From Aestuariimicrobium sp. p3-SID1156 (GTDB taxonomy: Bacteria; Actinomycetota; Actinomycetes; Propionibacteriales; Propionibacteriaceae): a stretch of 64,000 nt of DNA. Both the position numbers and the translations under genes were made by a program. Below are positions 16,688 through 25,758 of this stretch, one piece after another. A model generated the notes under the pieces. That model worked only from the letters and a program-made list of their open reading frames with translations, made no database searches and was not told the origin of the DNA. Position 1 is the stretch's first letter. Each line of letters begins with the position of its first letter. The stretch lies in NCBI RefSeq assembly GCF_025144225.1, contig NZ_JALXXB010000007.1, forward strand, positions 49,056 to 113,055, in the 5' to 3' direction.

Positions 16688-17478
16688 GCGGCTTCGACTG
16701 GCTGCTGTGCCCCCAGTGCGGCGACGGTCTGGTCGTCGAGGACCGGGCCGCCCGTTGCGACCGTGGCCACAGCGTCGACCGCGCCCGACAGGGCTACCTG
16801 AACCTGCTCGGCCGGGCCCAGGGAGCCAATGCCGACACCCCCGACATGGTCGCCCGCCGTCACGCCTTCTTGTCCTCAGGCCACTACTCCCCCATCGCGG
16901 ACGCCGTCTCGCAGCGCTCCAGCGGCTCCGCTGCGGTGGTGGAGGTCGGCGCCGGGACCGGTTGGTACCTGGCCCGGGTCCTCGACGCGCTGCCGAGCGC
17001 CGAAGGTCTCGGCGTCGATGTCTCCGTGGCGGCGGCCAGGCGCCTGGCGAAATGCCACCCGCGAGCCCGCGCCATCGTGGCGGACGCCTGGCAGCCGCTG
17101 CCCATCGCGTCCGCTGTCGCCGACGTGATGCTGTCGATCTTCGCACCGCGCAACCCCGAGGATTTCGCCCGGGTCCTGGGGCCCAAGGGGCGTCTGGTGG
17201 TGGTGACCCCACGCGCCGACCACCTCCGGGAGGCCCGGGAGCGGTTCGGGCTGCTCGGCATCGAGGCGGACAAGCAGCAGCGGCTGGCCTCCACCCTTGG
17301 CCCCTGGTTCACCGAGACCGAGGCCGAGGACCTTGACGTCCCCATGGTGTTGGCGCCGGGGGAGCTGGTCAATCTGGTCGGGATGGGGCCCAATGCCTTC
17401 CACGACCATTCAGCCGACGTGCAGGAGCCCTTCGAGGTCACCGCGCGGGTGCGGATCAGCAGCTGGCAGAAGCGCTGA
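16684..17478 (+). CDS. RlmA-type 23S rRNA (guanine-N1) methyltransferase
   Basis: SAM-dependent class I methyltransferase of 264 residues with the RlmA N-terminal zinc knuckle: CPQCGDG (near 8) and CDRGHS (near 25) give Cys-x2-Cys and Cys-x3-His ligands. The SAM motif VEVGAGTGWYL is near 84, with motif IV LSIFAPRNPEDF near 150. Relatives methylate G745 or G748 of 23S rRNA, the second conferring tylosin resistance; which applies here is not evident. The GTG start overlaps the SURF1 stop by four bases, implying translational coupling. Confidence 0.85.
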   Translation: MSGFDWLLCPQCGDGLVVEDRAARCDRGHSVDRARQGYLNLLGRAQGANADTPDMVARRHAFLSSGHYSPIADAVSQRSSGSAAVVEVGAGTGWYLARVLDALPSAEGLGVDVSVAAARRLAKCHPRARAIVADAWQPLPIASAVADVMLSIFAPRNPEDFARVLGPKGRLVVVTPRADHLREARERFGLLGIEADKQQRLASTLGPWFTETEAEDLDVPMVLAPGELVNLVGMGPNAFHDHSADVQEPFEVTARVRISSWQKR

Positions 17479-17539
17479 CGCCCCCGGCCACACAAAGAGC
17501 TGGCGCACAGGAGCTCCGGGGCAGCGGCTCCCGGCGTCC

Positions 17540-19411
17540 TCATTCGAACTGGGTGGCGTACAGCTCGGCGTAGGGACCGCCAGTGGCCAACAGCTGTTCG
17601 TGGGTACCGCGCTCGGACACGCGCCCGCGTTCGATGACCAGGATCTGGTCGGCGTGACGCACGGTGGACAACCGGTGCGCGATCACGACGCTGGTGCGAT
17701 CGTGCATGGCCGAGTCGAGCGCTCGCTGGACCGCGACCTCCGACTCGGAGTCCAGGTGGGCGGTCGCCTCGTCCAGGACCACGATCGGGGGCGCCACCAG
17801 CAGCAGCCGCGCGATGGCGAAGCGCTGGCGTTCACCACCGGAGAGCCGATAGCCGCGTTCCCCGACCATGGTGTCCAGCCCGTCGGGCAGGCGGTCGACG
17901 AGGTCCAGGACGTGGGCGGCCGCCAGCGCATCGCGCATCTGCTGCTCGGTGGCCTCCGGCGCGGCGTAGAGCAGGTTGTTGCGGATGGTGTCATGGAACA
18001 TGTGGGCGTCCTGGGTGACGTAGCCCACCATCCTCTCCAGCGACTCCCCGGTGACGTCGCGCACGTCGTCGCCACCGATTCGCACCGCACCAGCGGACAC
18101 GTCGTAGAGGCGGCGGAGCAGGTGGGTGATGGTGGTCTTGCCGGCCCCCGAAGGCCCGACCAGGGCCACCGTCTGCCCGGGTTCGGCGCGGAAACTGATG
18201 TCGAAGAGGACCGGGTCATTGGGACGCTCCGCCTTCGCGCTGGCCGGTTCCAGCGAGGGCAGCGAGTAGTCCGCCGGGTCGGGGTAGGTGAAGGCAACGT
18301 GGTCGAACTCGACGCTCGGAACCGGGGTGACGGGTTTCGCGTCCGGGGCATCAGCGATGAGGGGCTTGATGTCGAGCACCTCGAAGACGCGATCGAAGCT
18401 GACCAGGGCGCTCATCACGTCGACGCGGACGGTGGTGAGCTGCATCAGCGGCCCGTAGAGGCGCATCAGCAGACCGGCCAGCGCGGTGAGAGTTCCGACC
18501 GTCAGGTCCCCCTGGATGGCCTGCCAGCCGCCCACACCGTAGACGACCGCGGTGGCCAGGGCGGCGACCAGCGACATGGAGGCAGCGAAGACCCGGCCGA
18601 TCATCGCGATCTTCACCCCGACGTCGAGTCGGGCGTTGGCGGGCTTCGCGAACAGGTCGTGCTCGCGCTGGGGGTCCCCGAAGAGCTTGACCAGCAGCGC
18701 CCCGGAGACGGTGAAGCGCTCGGTCATCATGGCGGCGATGTCCCCGTTGATCTGCATGGAACGCTTGGTCAGTTCGGCGACCCGTCCACCCACGATCCAG
18801 CCGGGGACCATGATCAAGCCGCCCAGCACGATGGAAGCCAGCGTCAACGTCGGGCTGAGCGCGAACATGGCCGCCACCACCAGCACCAGCGAGATGACAT
18901 TGGAGACCACGCGGGACAGTGTCGAGGTGAAGGCCTGCTGGGCTCCGATGACGTCGGACTGGAGCCGGGAGACGAGCTGTCCGGTGTGGGTGCGGCTGAA
19001 GAAGGCCAGCGGCATCGCGGTGACGCGGTCGAAGACCTGGATGCGCAGGTCGCGGATGAGTCCCTCCCCGATCCGTGAGGAACACCAGGTCTGCAGCAGT
19101 CCGATGGCGACGTCCGCGATCGCCAACACGCCGACCACGATTGCCAGAGTGACCACGACGCGAGTGTTGCCCTGCAGCACGCCGTCGTCGATGATGCGCT
19201 GCAGCAGCAGCGGTGGCGCCACGCCGATGACGGCGCCCACGACGATGGTGACCAGGAAGAGGGTGAGCATCCCGGTGTAGGGGCGGGCGTAGCCGAGGAC
19301 GCGCCGGGCCGTGCCCTCGCCGATCTTGTAGCCCTTGATCTCCTCGTCCTTGGACAGCGACCGCATCATGCGGCCGCCGCCCATGCCGCCACCGTGGCCG
19401 GCCACCGTCAT
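17540..19411 (-). CDS. ABC exporter, fused permease and ATPase
   Basis: Half-transporter of 623 residues. About 45 N-terminal residues rich in Gly precede a six-helix ABC-exporter domain (about 45-330), then the nucleotide domain with Walker A GPSGAGKTT (near 430), signature RLSGGERQR (near 530), Walker B IVVLDEATAHLDSE (near 550) and the His switch VVIAHRLSTV. A roughly 20-residue Pro/Ser insertion follows the A-loop Tyr, known in some actinobacterial exporters. Probably a homodimeric lipid or drug exporter; the substrate is unclear. ATG 19411 overlaps the helicase stop (ATGA) and has a GGGGAG site, so the two genes are translationally coupled. Confidence 0.9.
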   Translation of the reverse strand: MTVAGHGGGMGGGRMMRSLSKDEEIKGYKIGEGTARRVLGYARPYTGMLTLFLVTIVVGAVIGVAPPLLLQRIIDDGVLQGNTRVVVTLAIVVGVLAIADVAIGLLQTWCSSRIGEGLIRDLRIQVFDRVTAMPLAFFSRTHTGQLVSRLQSDVIGAQQAFTSTLSRVVSNVISLVLVVAAMFALSPTLTLASIVLGGLIMVPGWIVGGRVAELTKRSMQINGDIAAMMTERFTVSGALLVKLFGDPQREHDLFAKPANARLDVGVKIAMIGRVFAASMSLVAALATAVVYGVGGWQAIQGDLTVGTLTALAGLLMRLYGPLMQLTTVRVDVMSALVSFDRVFEVLDIKPLIADAPDAKPVTPVPSVEFDHVAFTYPDPADYSLPSLEPASAKAERPNDPVLFDISFRAEPGQTVALVGPSGAGKTTITHLLRRLYDVSAGAVRIGGDDVRDVTGESLERMVGYVTQDAHMFHDTIRNNLLYAAPEATEQQMRDALAAAHVLDLVDRLPDGLDTMVGERGYRLSGGERQRFAIARLLLVAPPIVVLDEATAHLDSESEVAVQRALDSAMHDRTSVVIAHRLSTVRHADQILVIERGRVSERGTHEQLLATGGPYAELYATQFE

Positions 19412-21090
19412 TCCGTCTCCCCTGCTTCCAGCCGTCGTCGGACTTCGGGTCCGCCCAGGCGTTCGATCGCCTCCGGGTCGCCTACGACGACCAAACGGTC
19501 GGTCGCGCGGGAGAGCCCGACGTAGAGCCTCTCGGCCCCGCGCTCCCCTCGCCCAGAATCGTTCACACACAACACCACCGCCCGGCGTTCCATTCCCTTG
19601 AACCCCAGGACGTGCCCATAGAACACGTCGCAGTCGACTGACTGGTCCCAGTAGGTGTCCCAATAGCCGCGGTAGCCGTGTTTCTCCTGCAGTTCGGTGT
19701 GCTGGGGGTGTCGCTTTCCCACGGTGAGCAGGGCGATGTCGTGGGGGCGCCAGCCCTCGTCGAGCAGGATGTCGACCTGGTCGTCGGAGTCATGGACGGC
19801 ATCGTCCAGGGTGCTCGGGATGAAGGTGACCTGGGGCCCCGTGCCGCCGCGAGAGCTCATGCCGCTGGGTGCCAGCGGCTTGAAGGTGTCGTAGATCTGC
19901 TGGGTGTTGCGCAGGTTGTGGTCCAGGACCAGCGGTACCAGCTGGATCGGAGGTGCCCCGAAGCGGTTGAAGACGCGCTGGTGCTCGTCGGAGTAGATCC
20001 CCAGGCGGCCCTGGTCCTGGTCGGCCAGCGCATGCAGGAGTGGTGTCCACCAGTGGTCGGCGAAGTCCTGCGCCTCGTCGACGATGATCGCGTCGAAGCG
20101 CTTGCCGTCGGGCAGTTGGTGCGCCTTGTGCGCCATGGTGGCCGGCAACCGGCGTTCCCAGAACTCGGAGTCATCCCGCGTGGCCCTGGAGGTGTCGATG
20201 CCCCAGTCGTTGGCCAGTTCCTCAAAGGCGCCCACGAAGCGTGGCTGCTTCTTGCGGGAGCCGACCTGCAATGTTCGTCGCAGGTAGCCGGCCAGGCCGT
20301 AGGAATAGCAGAGCACCGCCACCCGCTCCGGGCGTCCGGTCAGACGACCGTCGGCCAGGCGGCGGGCATGTTCTATTGCCAGATGCGTCTTTCCGCTGCC
20401 CGCCCCACCACGGATCTCGACGCGCGGCACCAGCCGGGTCACCTGCAGCAGGGTCGCCTGCTGGTCGGTGAGGCGGGAGATCTGCTCATCGCGGGCCTCC
20501 GCACCGACCAGGACATCGCGCTGGGGCAGGAAGCGTCCCCCCAGGATGTCCGCGATGAGCCTGACCTGGTCGGTCGTCGGCGGAAGCGCTCCGGAGGAGT
20601 GGTGGAGTTCGAGGTTGTCGACCAGCTGGTCCACCAGCGTCGGGAGGTCGCTGCTGCCGCTGACCTGCCAGCGCGGCACCTGGGGGGTGCAGAAGTCGGG
20701 TGCGAGCGGGGTGCTGGCCAGCACCACGTGGTGCGCCCAGCGCATCGGTCCCCCACTCCAGCGTGGATCCCTGCTGACGTACTTGATGAGCGCACGTTTG
20801 GCCTTCATCGCCTGCTCGAAGGGGTCGATGCGGCGTGGGCCCTCGGGGGTGGACTGCCACCACTGCTGGTCCTCGTGCCACACCCGGCCGCCCTTCACCT
20901 CGACCACAGCCATCCCAGAGCCGGGGACCAGCGCCACCAGGTCGGCTTCGAGGTCTTGGGCCTCCTCGGTGATCCGCAGGTTGGCGAGCAGGATCGAGCC
21001 CTCGGGGAGGCCGCGCTGCAGTCGTCGGCAGACGTCCTGTTCGTAGGTGTTGACGAAGGTGGGCTTGTCAGGCACGAGTGTGGCAGCCAC
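19408..21090 (-). CDS. NERD nuclease-domain / UvrD-like helicase fusion
   Basis: A 560-residue protein joining an N-terminal NERD domain (about 10-140), with nuclease motif D50 and E64-x-K66, to a superfamily 1 helicase. Walker A GGAGSGKTH is near 228, Walker B IIVDEAQDF near 336, and C-terminal motif VI YVGLSRATDRLVV near 528. The protein is shorter than full UvrD, and the 2B region is reduced. Such proteins are proposed to process DNA ends or act in defence, but a role is not established. GTG 21090 has GAGAGGA upstream. The gene overlaps an ABC exporter gene, an odd partner. Confidence 0.85.
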   Translation of the reverse strand: MAATLVPDKPTFVNTYEQDVCRRLQRGLPEGSILLANLRITEEAQDLEADLVALVPGSGMAVVEVKGGRVWHEDQQWWQSTPEGPRRIDPFEQAMKAKRALIKYVSRDPRWSGGPMRWAHHVVLASTPLAPDFCTPQVPRWQVSGSSDLPTLVDQLVDNLELHHSSGALPPTTDQVRLIADILGGRFLPQRDVLVGAEARDEQISRLTDQQATLLQVTRLVPRVEIRGGAGSGKTHLAIEHARRLADGRLTGRPERVAVLCYSYGLAGYLRRTLQVGSRKKQPRFVGAFEELANDWGIDTSRATRDDSEFWERRLPATMAHKAHQLPDGKRFDAIIVDEAQDFADHWWTPLLHALADQDQGRLGIYSDEHQRVFNRFGAPPIQLVPLVLDHNLRNTQQIYDTFKPLAPSGMSSRGGTGPQVTFIPSTLDDAVHDSDDQVDILLDEGWRPHDIALLTVGKRHPQHTELQEKHGYRGYWDTYWDQSVDCDVFYGHVLGFKGMERRAVVLCVNDSGRGERGAERLYVGLSRATDRLVVVGDPEAIERLGGPEVRRRLEAGETE

Positions 21091-21173
21091 GGTGCGTCCT
21101 CTCGATGGGCTTCTGACATCCCATCATGGACGCCGTGGCGAGTGCCCGGCAGGTCTCCTTCGGGGACGCGTGA

Positions 21174-21200
21174 GGGGCGGTACCACGTGGGTACCGCCCC
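21174..21200 (-). terminator. Strong hairpin after phoX
   Basis: GGGGCGGTACC and GGTACCGCCCC make a perfect 11-bp stem with the loop ACGTG, 38 bases past the phoX stop. No U tract follows. A likely terminator isolating phoX from the helicase gene. Confidence 0.75.
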
Positions 21201-21237
21201 TCTGGGCTCATTCAGCGCTGGTCACCAGCGCCTTGGA

Positions 21238-23349
21238 TCAGCGACCGGTGTTGGGGAGGGCGCCGGGCTTCCCGTCCTTGCCGTCCTTGCCGGGCTTCCC
21301 GTCCTTGCCGATCAGGGAGTAGACCTGGACGACGGAGGGGCGGGGGCCGGCCATCTCGCCGGCGCGAGCGCCAGCCTTCTTGAAGTCCGGGAAGTAGGAG
21401 ATCGGCTCAGCGAAGGTGCCACCCTCACCCGGGTGCTGGACGGCCACGAAGACCATGTTGTCCAGGTCGTGGATGACCGGGCCACAGGTCTCGGCGCCAG
21501 CCGGGACAGCGAGGAACTGCTCGACGCGACCGCGCTCGGCACCCACGAGGGTGACCTTGTGCAGGGCGTCGCAGTAGCCGATGGTGCCGGGCTGGCCGTC
21601 GGTAGAGACCCACAGGTTGCCCTTCGAGTCGAAGGCGACGTTGTCGGGGCAGGAGATCGGCGAAACCTTGTCGGCGGGGTAGCCGGCGAAGTAGGCCGAC
21701 GAGGTCTTCGAGGGATCGCCGGCCACGATCAGGATGTTCCAGCCGAAGGTCAGGGCGGCAGCGTCATCACCGGTCTCGGTGACCTCGAGAATGTGGCCGT
21801 CCTTGTTCTTGTTGCGCGGGTTGGCCTCGTCGGCCGGGGCCTTGCCCTCGGTGCCACGCTGGGTGTTGTTGGTCATGGCCATGTAGATCTTGCCGGTGAC
21901 CGGGTTGGGCTCGATGTCCTCGGGGCGGTCCATCTTGGTCGCGCCGACGCGGTCGGCGGCGATACGGGTCCAGACCAGGACCTCCTCGATGGACATGCCG
22001 GCGACCATCGACTTGCCGTTCTGGGTCAACGGGATCCAGGTGCCGGTGCCGTCGAAGGCGCCGTCGGAGGGCAGCTTGCCCGAGCCGTCGATCTCGGCCT
22101 CGGTGTCACCGGTGAACTTGGCGACGTAGAGGTCACCCTCGGTCAGCAGGTTCTTGTTGGCCTGGCGAGCAGCCCTGGGGTTGTACTTGCCTTTCGAGAT
22201 GAACTTGTAGACGTAGTCGAAGCGCTCGTCGTCGCCCATGTACACGACGATGCGGCCGTCCTTGGCGACGGAGATGTTGCCGGCCTCGTGCTTGAAGCGG
22301 CCCATCGCGGTGTGCTTGACCGGGGTCGAGGTCGGATCCTGGGGATCGATCTCGACCATCCAGCCGAAGCGGTTGACCTCGTTGGCGTAGCCCTCGTTGT
22401 TGAGGTCGAAGCGGGGGTCAACGGTCTCCCAGCCGCGCTCGGACGTGGTGGGGATGCCGTAGCGCTTCTCGACCGACGAGCCGGTACCGACGAAGTACTG
22501 GTTGAAGTTCTCCTCACCCGACAGGACGGTGCCCCAGGGGGTGGTGCCACCGGCGCAGTTGTTGAGGGTGCCCAGGACCTTGTGGCCGGAAGGATCGGCA
22601 ACGGTCTTCAGGAGCTTGGAGCCGGCGGCGGGGCCGTCGACCTTGAACTCGGTGGTGCCGGTGAAGCGGCGGTTGCGCTTGCCACCCTTGACGTAGCTCC
22701 AGGGCTTGCCGGCGCCGGCGCGGACCAGCTCGACCACGGCGAAACCGTGGGAGGCGATGGCGATCTTGCGGGCCTCGGCGGCGTTGGCCTTGAACCAGTC
22801 CTCGGGGAACATGATTTCTTCGTTGGTGTACTCGTGGTTGCACACCAGCAGGCCGTGGGTGTCGTCCTCGGCGATGATGTTCAGGTAGTCGTTGTTGTAG
22901 CCGAAGGACTTCTCAGCCTGCTCCACGGTCTTGACGAAGCCGTCGAAGGTCGGGGAGTCCTTGAACATCGGGTCGCCCCAGCGGATCACGGTGTCCCACT
23001 GGTAGCCCTTGGGCACGGTCACGGTGTCGACGGTGCGCTCGACCGGCGCGATCGGGGTGAAGGCCAGCTTGCCGCCGGCAGAGCCGTTGCCACCGAAGTC
23101 GGCGACTGCCGGGGTGGCGCCACCACCGACGACGTGACCGACAACCACAGCGCCAGCAGCGGCGCCACCGAGGCCGAGGGCTGCGCGGCGGGAGAGGGCA
23201 GCGCCGGCGATCTCACGGAAGTAGGAGTTGTCGGAGGTGTTGCAGGTCTCGCCGAGGCAGGCGTTGCCACACTTGTAGTGGCAGGTGGCAGCCGAACGGT
23301 TGCCGTTGGTGTGGCCGAACATCGGCAGCAGCTTGAGGCTCTTGTGCAT
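21238..23349 (-). CDS. phoX: PhoX-family alkaline phosphatase, Tat-exported
   Basis: Calcium/iron-dependent phosphatase that frees phosphate from organic esters outside the membrane. The 703-residue product shows the actinobacterial PhoX N-terminus: GHTNGNRSAATC with cysteines at 23, 27, 31 and 36, then the Tat motif SRRAALGLGG (53-62) and a hydrophobic stretch. The propeller body carries typical segments such as CNHEYTNEE (near 165), GTLNNCAGGTTPWGT (near 255) and DNVAFDSKGNLWVSTDGQPG (near 575). The C-terminus is unusual: Gly-Lys-Pro/Asp collagen-like repeats followed by LPNTG and one Arg. ATG 23349 has AGGAG eight bases upstream. Confidence 0.88.
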   Translation of the reverse strand: MHKSLKLLPMFGHTNGNRSAATCHYKCGNACLGETCNTSDNSYFREIAGAALSRRAALGLGGAAAGAVVVGHVVGGGATPAVADFGGNGSAGGKLAFTPIAPVERTVDTVTVPKGYQWDTVIRWGDPMFKDSPTFDGFVKTVEQAEKSFGYNNDYLNIIAEDDTHGLLVCNHEYTNEEIMFPEDWFKANAAEARKIAIASHGFAVVELVRAGAGKPWSYVKGGKRNRRFTGTTEFKVDGPAAGSKLLKTVADPSGHKVLGTLNNCAGGTTPWGTVLSGEENFNQYFVGTGSSVEKRYGIPTTSERGWETVDPRFDLNNEGYANEVNRFGWMVEIDPQDPTSTPVKHTAMGRFKHEAGNISVAKDGRIVVYMGDDERFDYVYKFISKGKYNPRAARQANKNLLTEGDLYVAKFTGDTEAEIDGSGKLPSDGAFDGTGTWIPLTQNGKSMVAGMSIEEVLVWTRIAADRVGATKMDRPEDIEPNPVTGKIYMAMTNNTQRGTEGKAPADEANPRNKNKDGHILEVTETGDDAAALTFGWNILIVAGDPSKTSSAYFAGYPADKVSPISCPDNVAFDSKGNLWVSTDGQPGTIGYCDALHKVTLVGAERGRVEQFLAVPAGAETCGPVIHDLDNMVFVAVQHPGEGGTFAEPISYFPDFKKAGARAGEMAGPRPSVVQVYSLIGKDGKPGKDGKDGKPGALPNTGR

Positions 23350-23590
23350 GAAGAACTCCTGGTCAGACGTGATCATGGCGCAGCGGACATCAATCCGATT
23401 GCCTGAACACTCTCAGCGACAAGGAACCTGCACGCGACGGCACCGTGAACGGTTGGCAAACAATGGCGCACAGCACGTTTCACACACCACGGCTAGCCAT
23501 TGCGGACGCCACCCGGACCTGACTAGGCCAATTACTACGCCCCGTAGCGGTCGGAGTGGCTGTCGGCTCCGCCCAGCCCGCGGGTCTCGT
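23350..23590. other. phoX upstream region
   Basis: A 241-base gap between the HTH and phoX genes, both on the minus strand. It must hold the phoX promoter. GTTCA-like half-sites at 23450, 23428 and 23408 (minus strand) vaguely recall a Pho box, but spacing is irregular. A 6-bp inverted repeat CAATGG/CCATTG (23461, 23497) is too weak to call. Confidence 0.4.
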
Positions 23591-24067
23591 TCACGTGTTC
23601 TTCTTCTTGGACGCCTTGTCCTTGTCCTTCGACTTGCCGCTCTTCTTCTTGGACTTCTCGGACTTCTCAGGAGTCGGGGGCTTGGGCTGGTGCTTGGATT
23701 TCTTGGACTTCTTGACCTGGTCCTTCGACTTCGCCTTCTTCGTGCCCTTGCCCTTCTGTTGTTGGACCTCGAGCGGCCGCACCTTGACGTGGTCCTCCAC
23801 TGCTGGCGCGGTCATGGTGCGCTGGGCGACCGCCGCCTGGCGTGTGCGGGCCACCGACGAGCGGGTGTCCCCACCGCGGGTCCTCAGGGTGACACCTGCC
23901 TCCCGCAGGAGGGTCTGCACGAAGCCGTAGCTTCGACCAAGATCAGCCGCGATGGCACGGATGGATTCCCCGGCCTGGTAGCGCTGGCACAGCTGCCCGG
24001 CCAGGGTCTCCCGGGCCTCCCCCGTGACGCGAGACCCAGGCCCCAGAGGGATGTGTGCAGTGACCAT
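23591..24067 (-). CDS. Small HTH protein with lysine-rich C-terminal tail
   Basis: A 158-residue basic protein. Residues 15-65 form a resolvase-like helix-turn-helix (LCQRYQAGESIRAIAADLG then RSYGFVQTLLREAGVTLR), a type found as a small stand-alone protein in actinobacteria. The last 54 residues hold about 24 lysines with Ser and Asp, like histone H1 or mycobacterial HupB tails. This suggests a nucleoid-associated or global DNA-binding protein (inference). ATG 24067 has GGAAAGG upstream. It lies 62 bases after the ABC-F gene on the same strand. Confidence 0.78.
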   Translation of the reverse strand: MVTAHIPLGPGSRVTGEARETLAGQLCQRYQAGESIRAIAADLGRSYGFVQTLLREAGVTLRTRGGDTRSSVARTRQAAVAQRTMTAPAVEDHVKVRPLEVQQQKGKGTKKAKSKDQVKKSKKSKHQPKPPTPEKSEKSKKKSGKSKDKDKASKKKNT

Positions 24068-24129
24068 GGTCAGGACCTTTCCTTGATCAGGTATCCGCCC
24101 AGCGTAGCTGGACGAGCACCCAGAACGGC

Positions 24130-25728
24130 TCACGCCAACGCGATGAGGTCCTGGTAGTCCCTGCTCCACAGGTCCTCGACCCCGTCGGGCAGCAACAGGA
24201 CGCGATCGGGTTCCAGCGCCTCCACCGCTCCCTCGTCGTGGGTCACGAGGATGACCGCTCCCTGGTAGCTACGGATGGCGTCCAGCACCTGCTCCCGACT
24301 GGCGGGGTCCAGGTTGTTAGTGGGCTCGTCGAGCAGCAGCACATTGGCCGCCGACACGACCAGGGTCGCGAGCGACAGCCGGGTCTTCTCACCACCGGAG
24401 AGGACGCGGGCGGGCTTCTCCACATCATCGCCGGTGAACAGGAACTGTCCCAGCACCTTGCGGCAGTCGGTCTCGTTCATGTCGGCGGCCGCTCGGGTCA
24501 TGTTCTCCAGCACGGATGCCTTCATGTCCAGCAGGTCATGTTCCTGCGCGAAGTAGCCGAGCTTGAGGCCGTGGCCGGGCAGGATCCGGCCGGTGTCGGA
24601 CTGCTCGACGCCGGCCAGGATGCGCAACAGGGTCGTCTTGCCCGCGCCGTTGAGTCCCAGGATCACCACCTGCGAGCCGCGGTCGATGGCGAGGTCCACG
24701 GAGGTGAATACCTCCAGCGACCCGTAGGACTTCGAGAGGTTCTCGGCCATCAGCGGGGTCTTGCCGCAGGGGGCGGGGGTGGGGAAGGCGATCTTGGCGA
24801 CCTTGTCCTGGACGCGTTCGCCCTCGATGCCGGCGAGCAGCTTCTCGGCGCGCTTGGCCATGTTCTGGGCAGCGACAGCCTTTGTCGCCTTGGCGCGCAT
24901 CTTGTCGGCCTGGCTCAGGAGCTGTTCGGCCTTGCGCTCGGCGTTGAGACGTTCACGCTTGCGGCGCTTCTCGTCGGTCTCGCGCTGGAGGAGGTAGCGC
25001 TTCCAGTCCATGGAGTAGATGTCGAGTTCGGCGCGGTTGGCGTCCAGGTGGAAGACCTTGGTCACCGTCGCGTCCAGTAGGCCGGTATCGTGGCTGATCA
25101 TGACCACGCCACCCGGGTAGCCCTGCAGGAAGGTCCGCAACCAGCTGATCGAGTCGGCGTCCAGGTGGTTGGTGGGCTCGTCGAGCAGCAGGGTGTCGGA
25201 TCCGGAGAACAGGATGCGGGCCAGTTCGACGCGGCGGCGCTGGCCACCGGAGAGCTGCCGGATGGGCTGGCTCAGGACGCGCTCGGGCAGGCCCAGGTTG
25301 GCGCAGATCTGGGCGGCCTCGGCCTCAGCGCCGTAGCCGCCGGCGGCGACATGCTCGGCCTCGGCACGGGAATAGGACTCCATCGCCTTCTCGCGCCGTT
25401 CCCCGACCGCTTCAGCCATCTCGTTCTCGTAGCGGCGCATCCGACCCAGGATCTGGTCCAGACCCCGGGCGCTGAGGATGCGGTCGCGAGCGGTGACATC
25501 AAGATCACCATCGCGCGGGTCCTGCGGCAGGTAGCCGAGCTTGCCGGTGCGGGTGACGGTGCCACCGGAGGGCTGCCCCTCCCCCGCCAGGATGCGGGTC
25601 ATCGTTGTCTTGCCGGCGCCATTGCGCCCGACCAGCCCGATCTTGTCGCCGGGCAGCACCTGGAACGACACTGGTTCCAGCAGAGTACGGGCGCCGATGG
25701 AAACGGCGAGATCCTTGACCTGAAGCAC
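24130..25728 (-). CDS. ABC-F family ATPase
   Basis: Soluble twin-ABC ATPase (532 residues) acting on ribosomes, as in EttA, Uup and antibiotic-protection proteins. Domain 1 has VGRNGAGKTT (near 34), QLSGGQRRR and LLLDEPTNHLD (near 185); a charged interdomain linker with long helices spans about 240-320; domain 2 has LGLNGAGKTT (near 353), VLSGGEKTR and LLLDEPTNNLD (near 460). No membrane helices. GTG 25728 lies eight bases after TAGACT. Could be a housekeeping translation factor or a resistance factor; length and linker alone cannot decide. Confidence 0.92.
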   Translation of the reverse strand: MLQVKDLAVSIGARTLLEPVSFQVLPGDKIGLVGRNGAGKTTMTRILAGEGQPSGGTVTRTGKLGYLPQDPRDGDLDVTARDRILSARGLDQILGRMRRYENEMAEAVGERREKAMESYSRAEAEHVAAGGYGAEAEAAQICANLGLPERVLSQPIRQLSGGQRRRVELARILFSGSDTLLLDEPTNHLDADSISWLRTFLQGYPGGVVMISHDTGLLDATVTKVFHLDANRAELDIYSMDWKRYLLQRETDEKRRKRERLNAERKAEQLLSQADKMRAKATKAVAAQNMAKRAEKLLAGIEGERVQDKVAKIAFPTPAPCGKTPLMAENLSKSYGSLEVFTSVDLAIDRGSQVVILGLNGAGKTTLLRILAGVEQSDTGRILPGHGLKLGYFAQEHDLLDMKASVLENMTRAAADMNETDCRKVLGQFLFTGDDVEKPARVLSGGEKTRLSLATLVVSAANVLLLDEPTNNLDPASREQVLDAIRSYQGAVILVTHDEGAVEALEPDRVLLLPDGVEDLWSRDYQDLIALA

Positions 25729-25736
25729 GAGGGGCG

Positions 25737-25742
25737 AGTCTA
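25737..25742 (-). promoter_or_regulatory. -10 hexamer of leaderless ABC-F gene
   Basis: TAGACT, eight bases, then GTG 25728 on the minus strand. Confidence 0.5.
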
Positions 25743-25758
25743 CGCTCCGGGCGGCCCC

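Noticed and set aside
19678..23406. A 1242-codon open frame on the plus strand opposite the helicase and phoX genes.
   Set aside because: It spans two well-supported minus-strand genes and their terminator, shows no family features, and is the usual antisense shadow in high-G+C DNA.
23402..23450. Possible Pho box upstream of phoX.
   Set aside because: GTTCA-like half-sites are 19-23 bases apart, not the regular 11-base steps of a Pho box.
23461..23502. CAATGG/CCATTG inverted repeat upstream of phoX.
   Set aside because: Arms of six bases 30 apart are expected by chance in a region this size.
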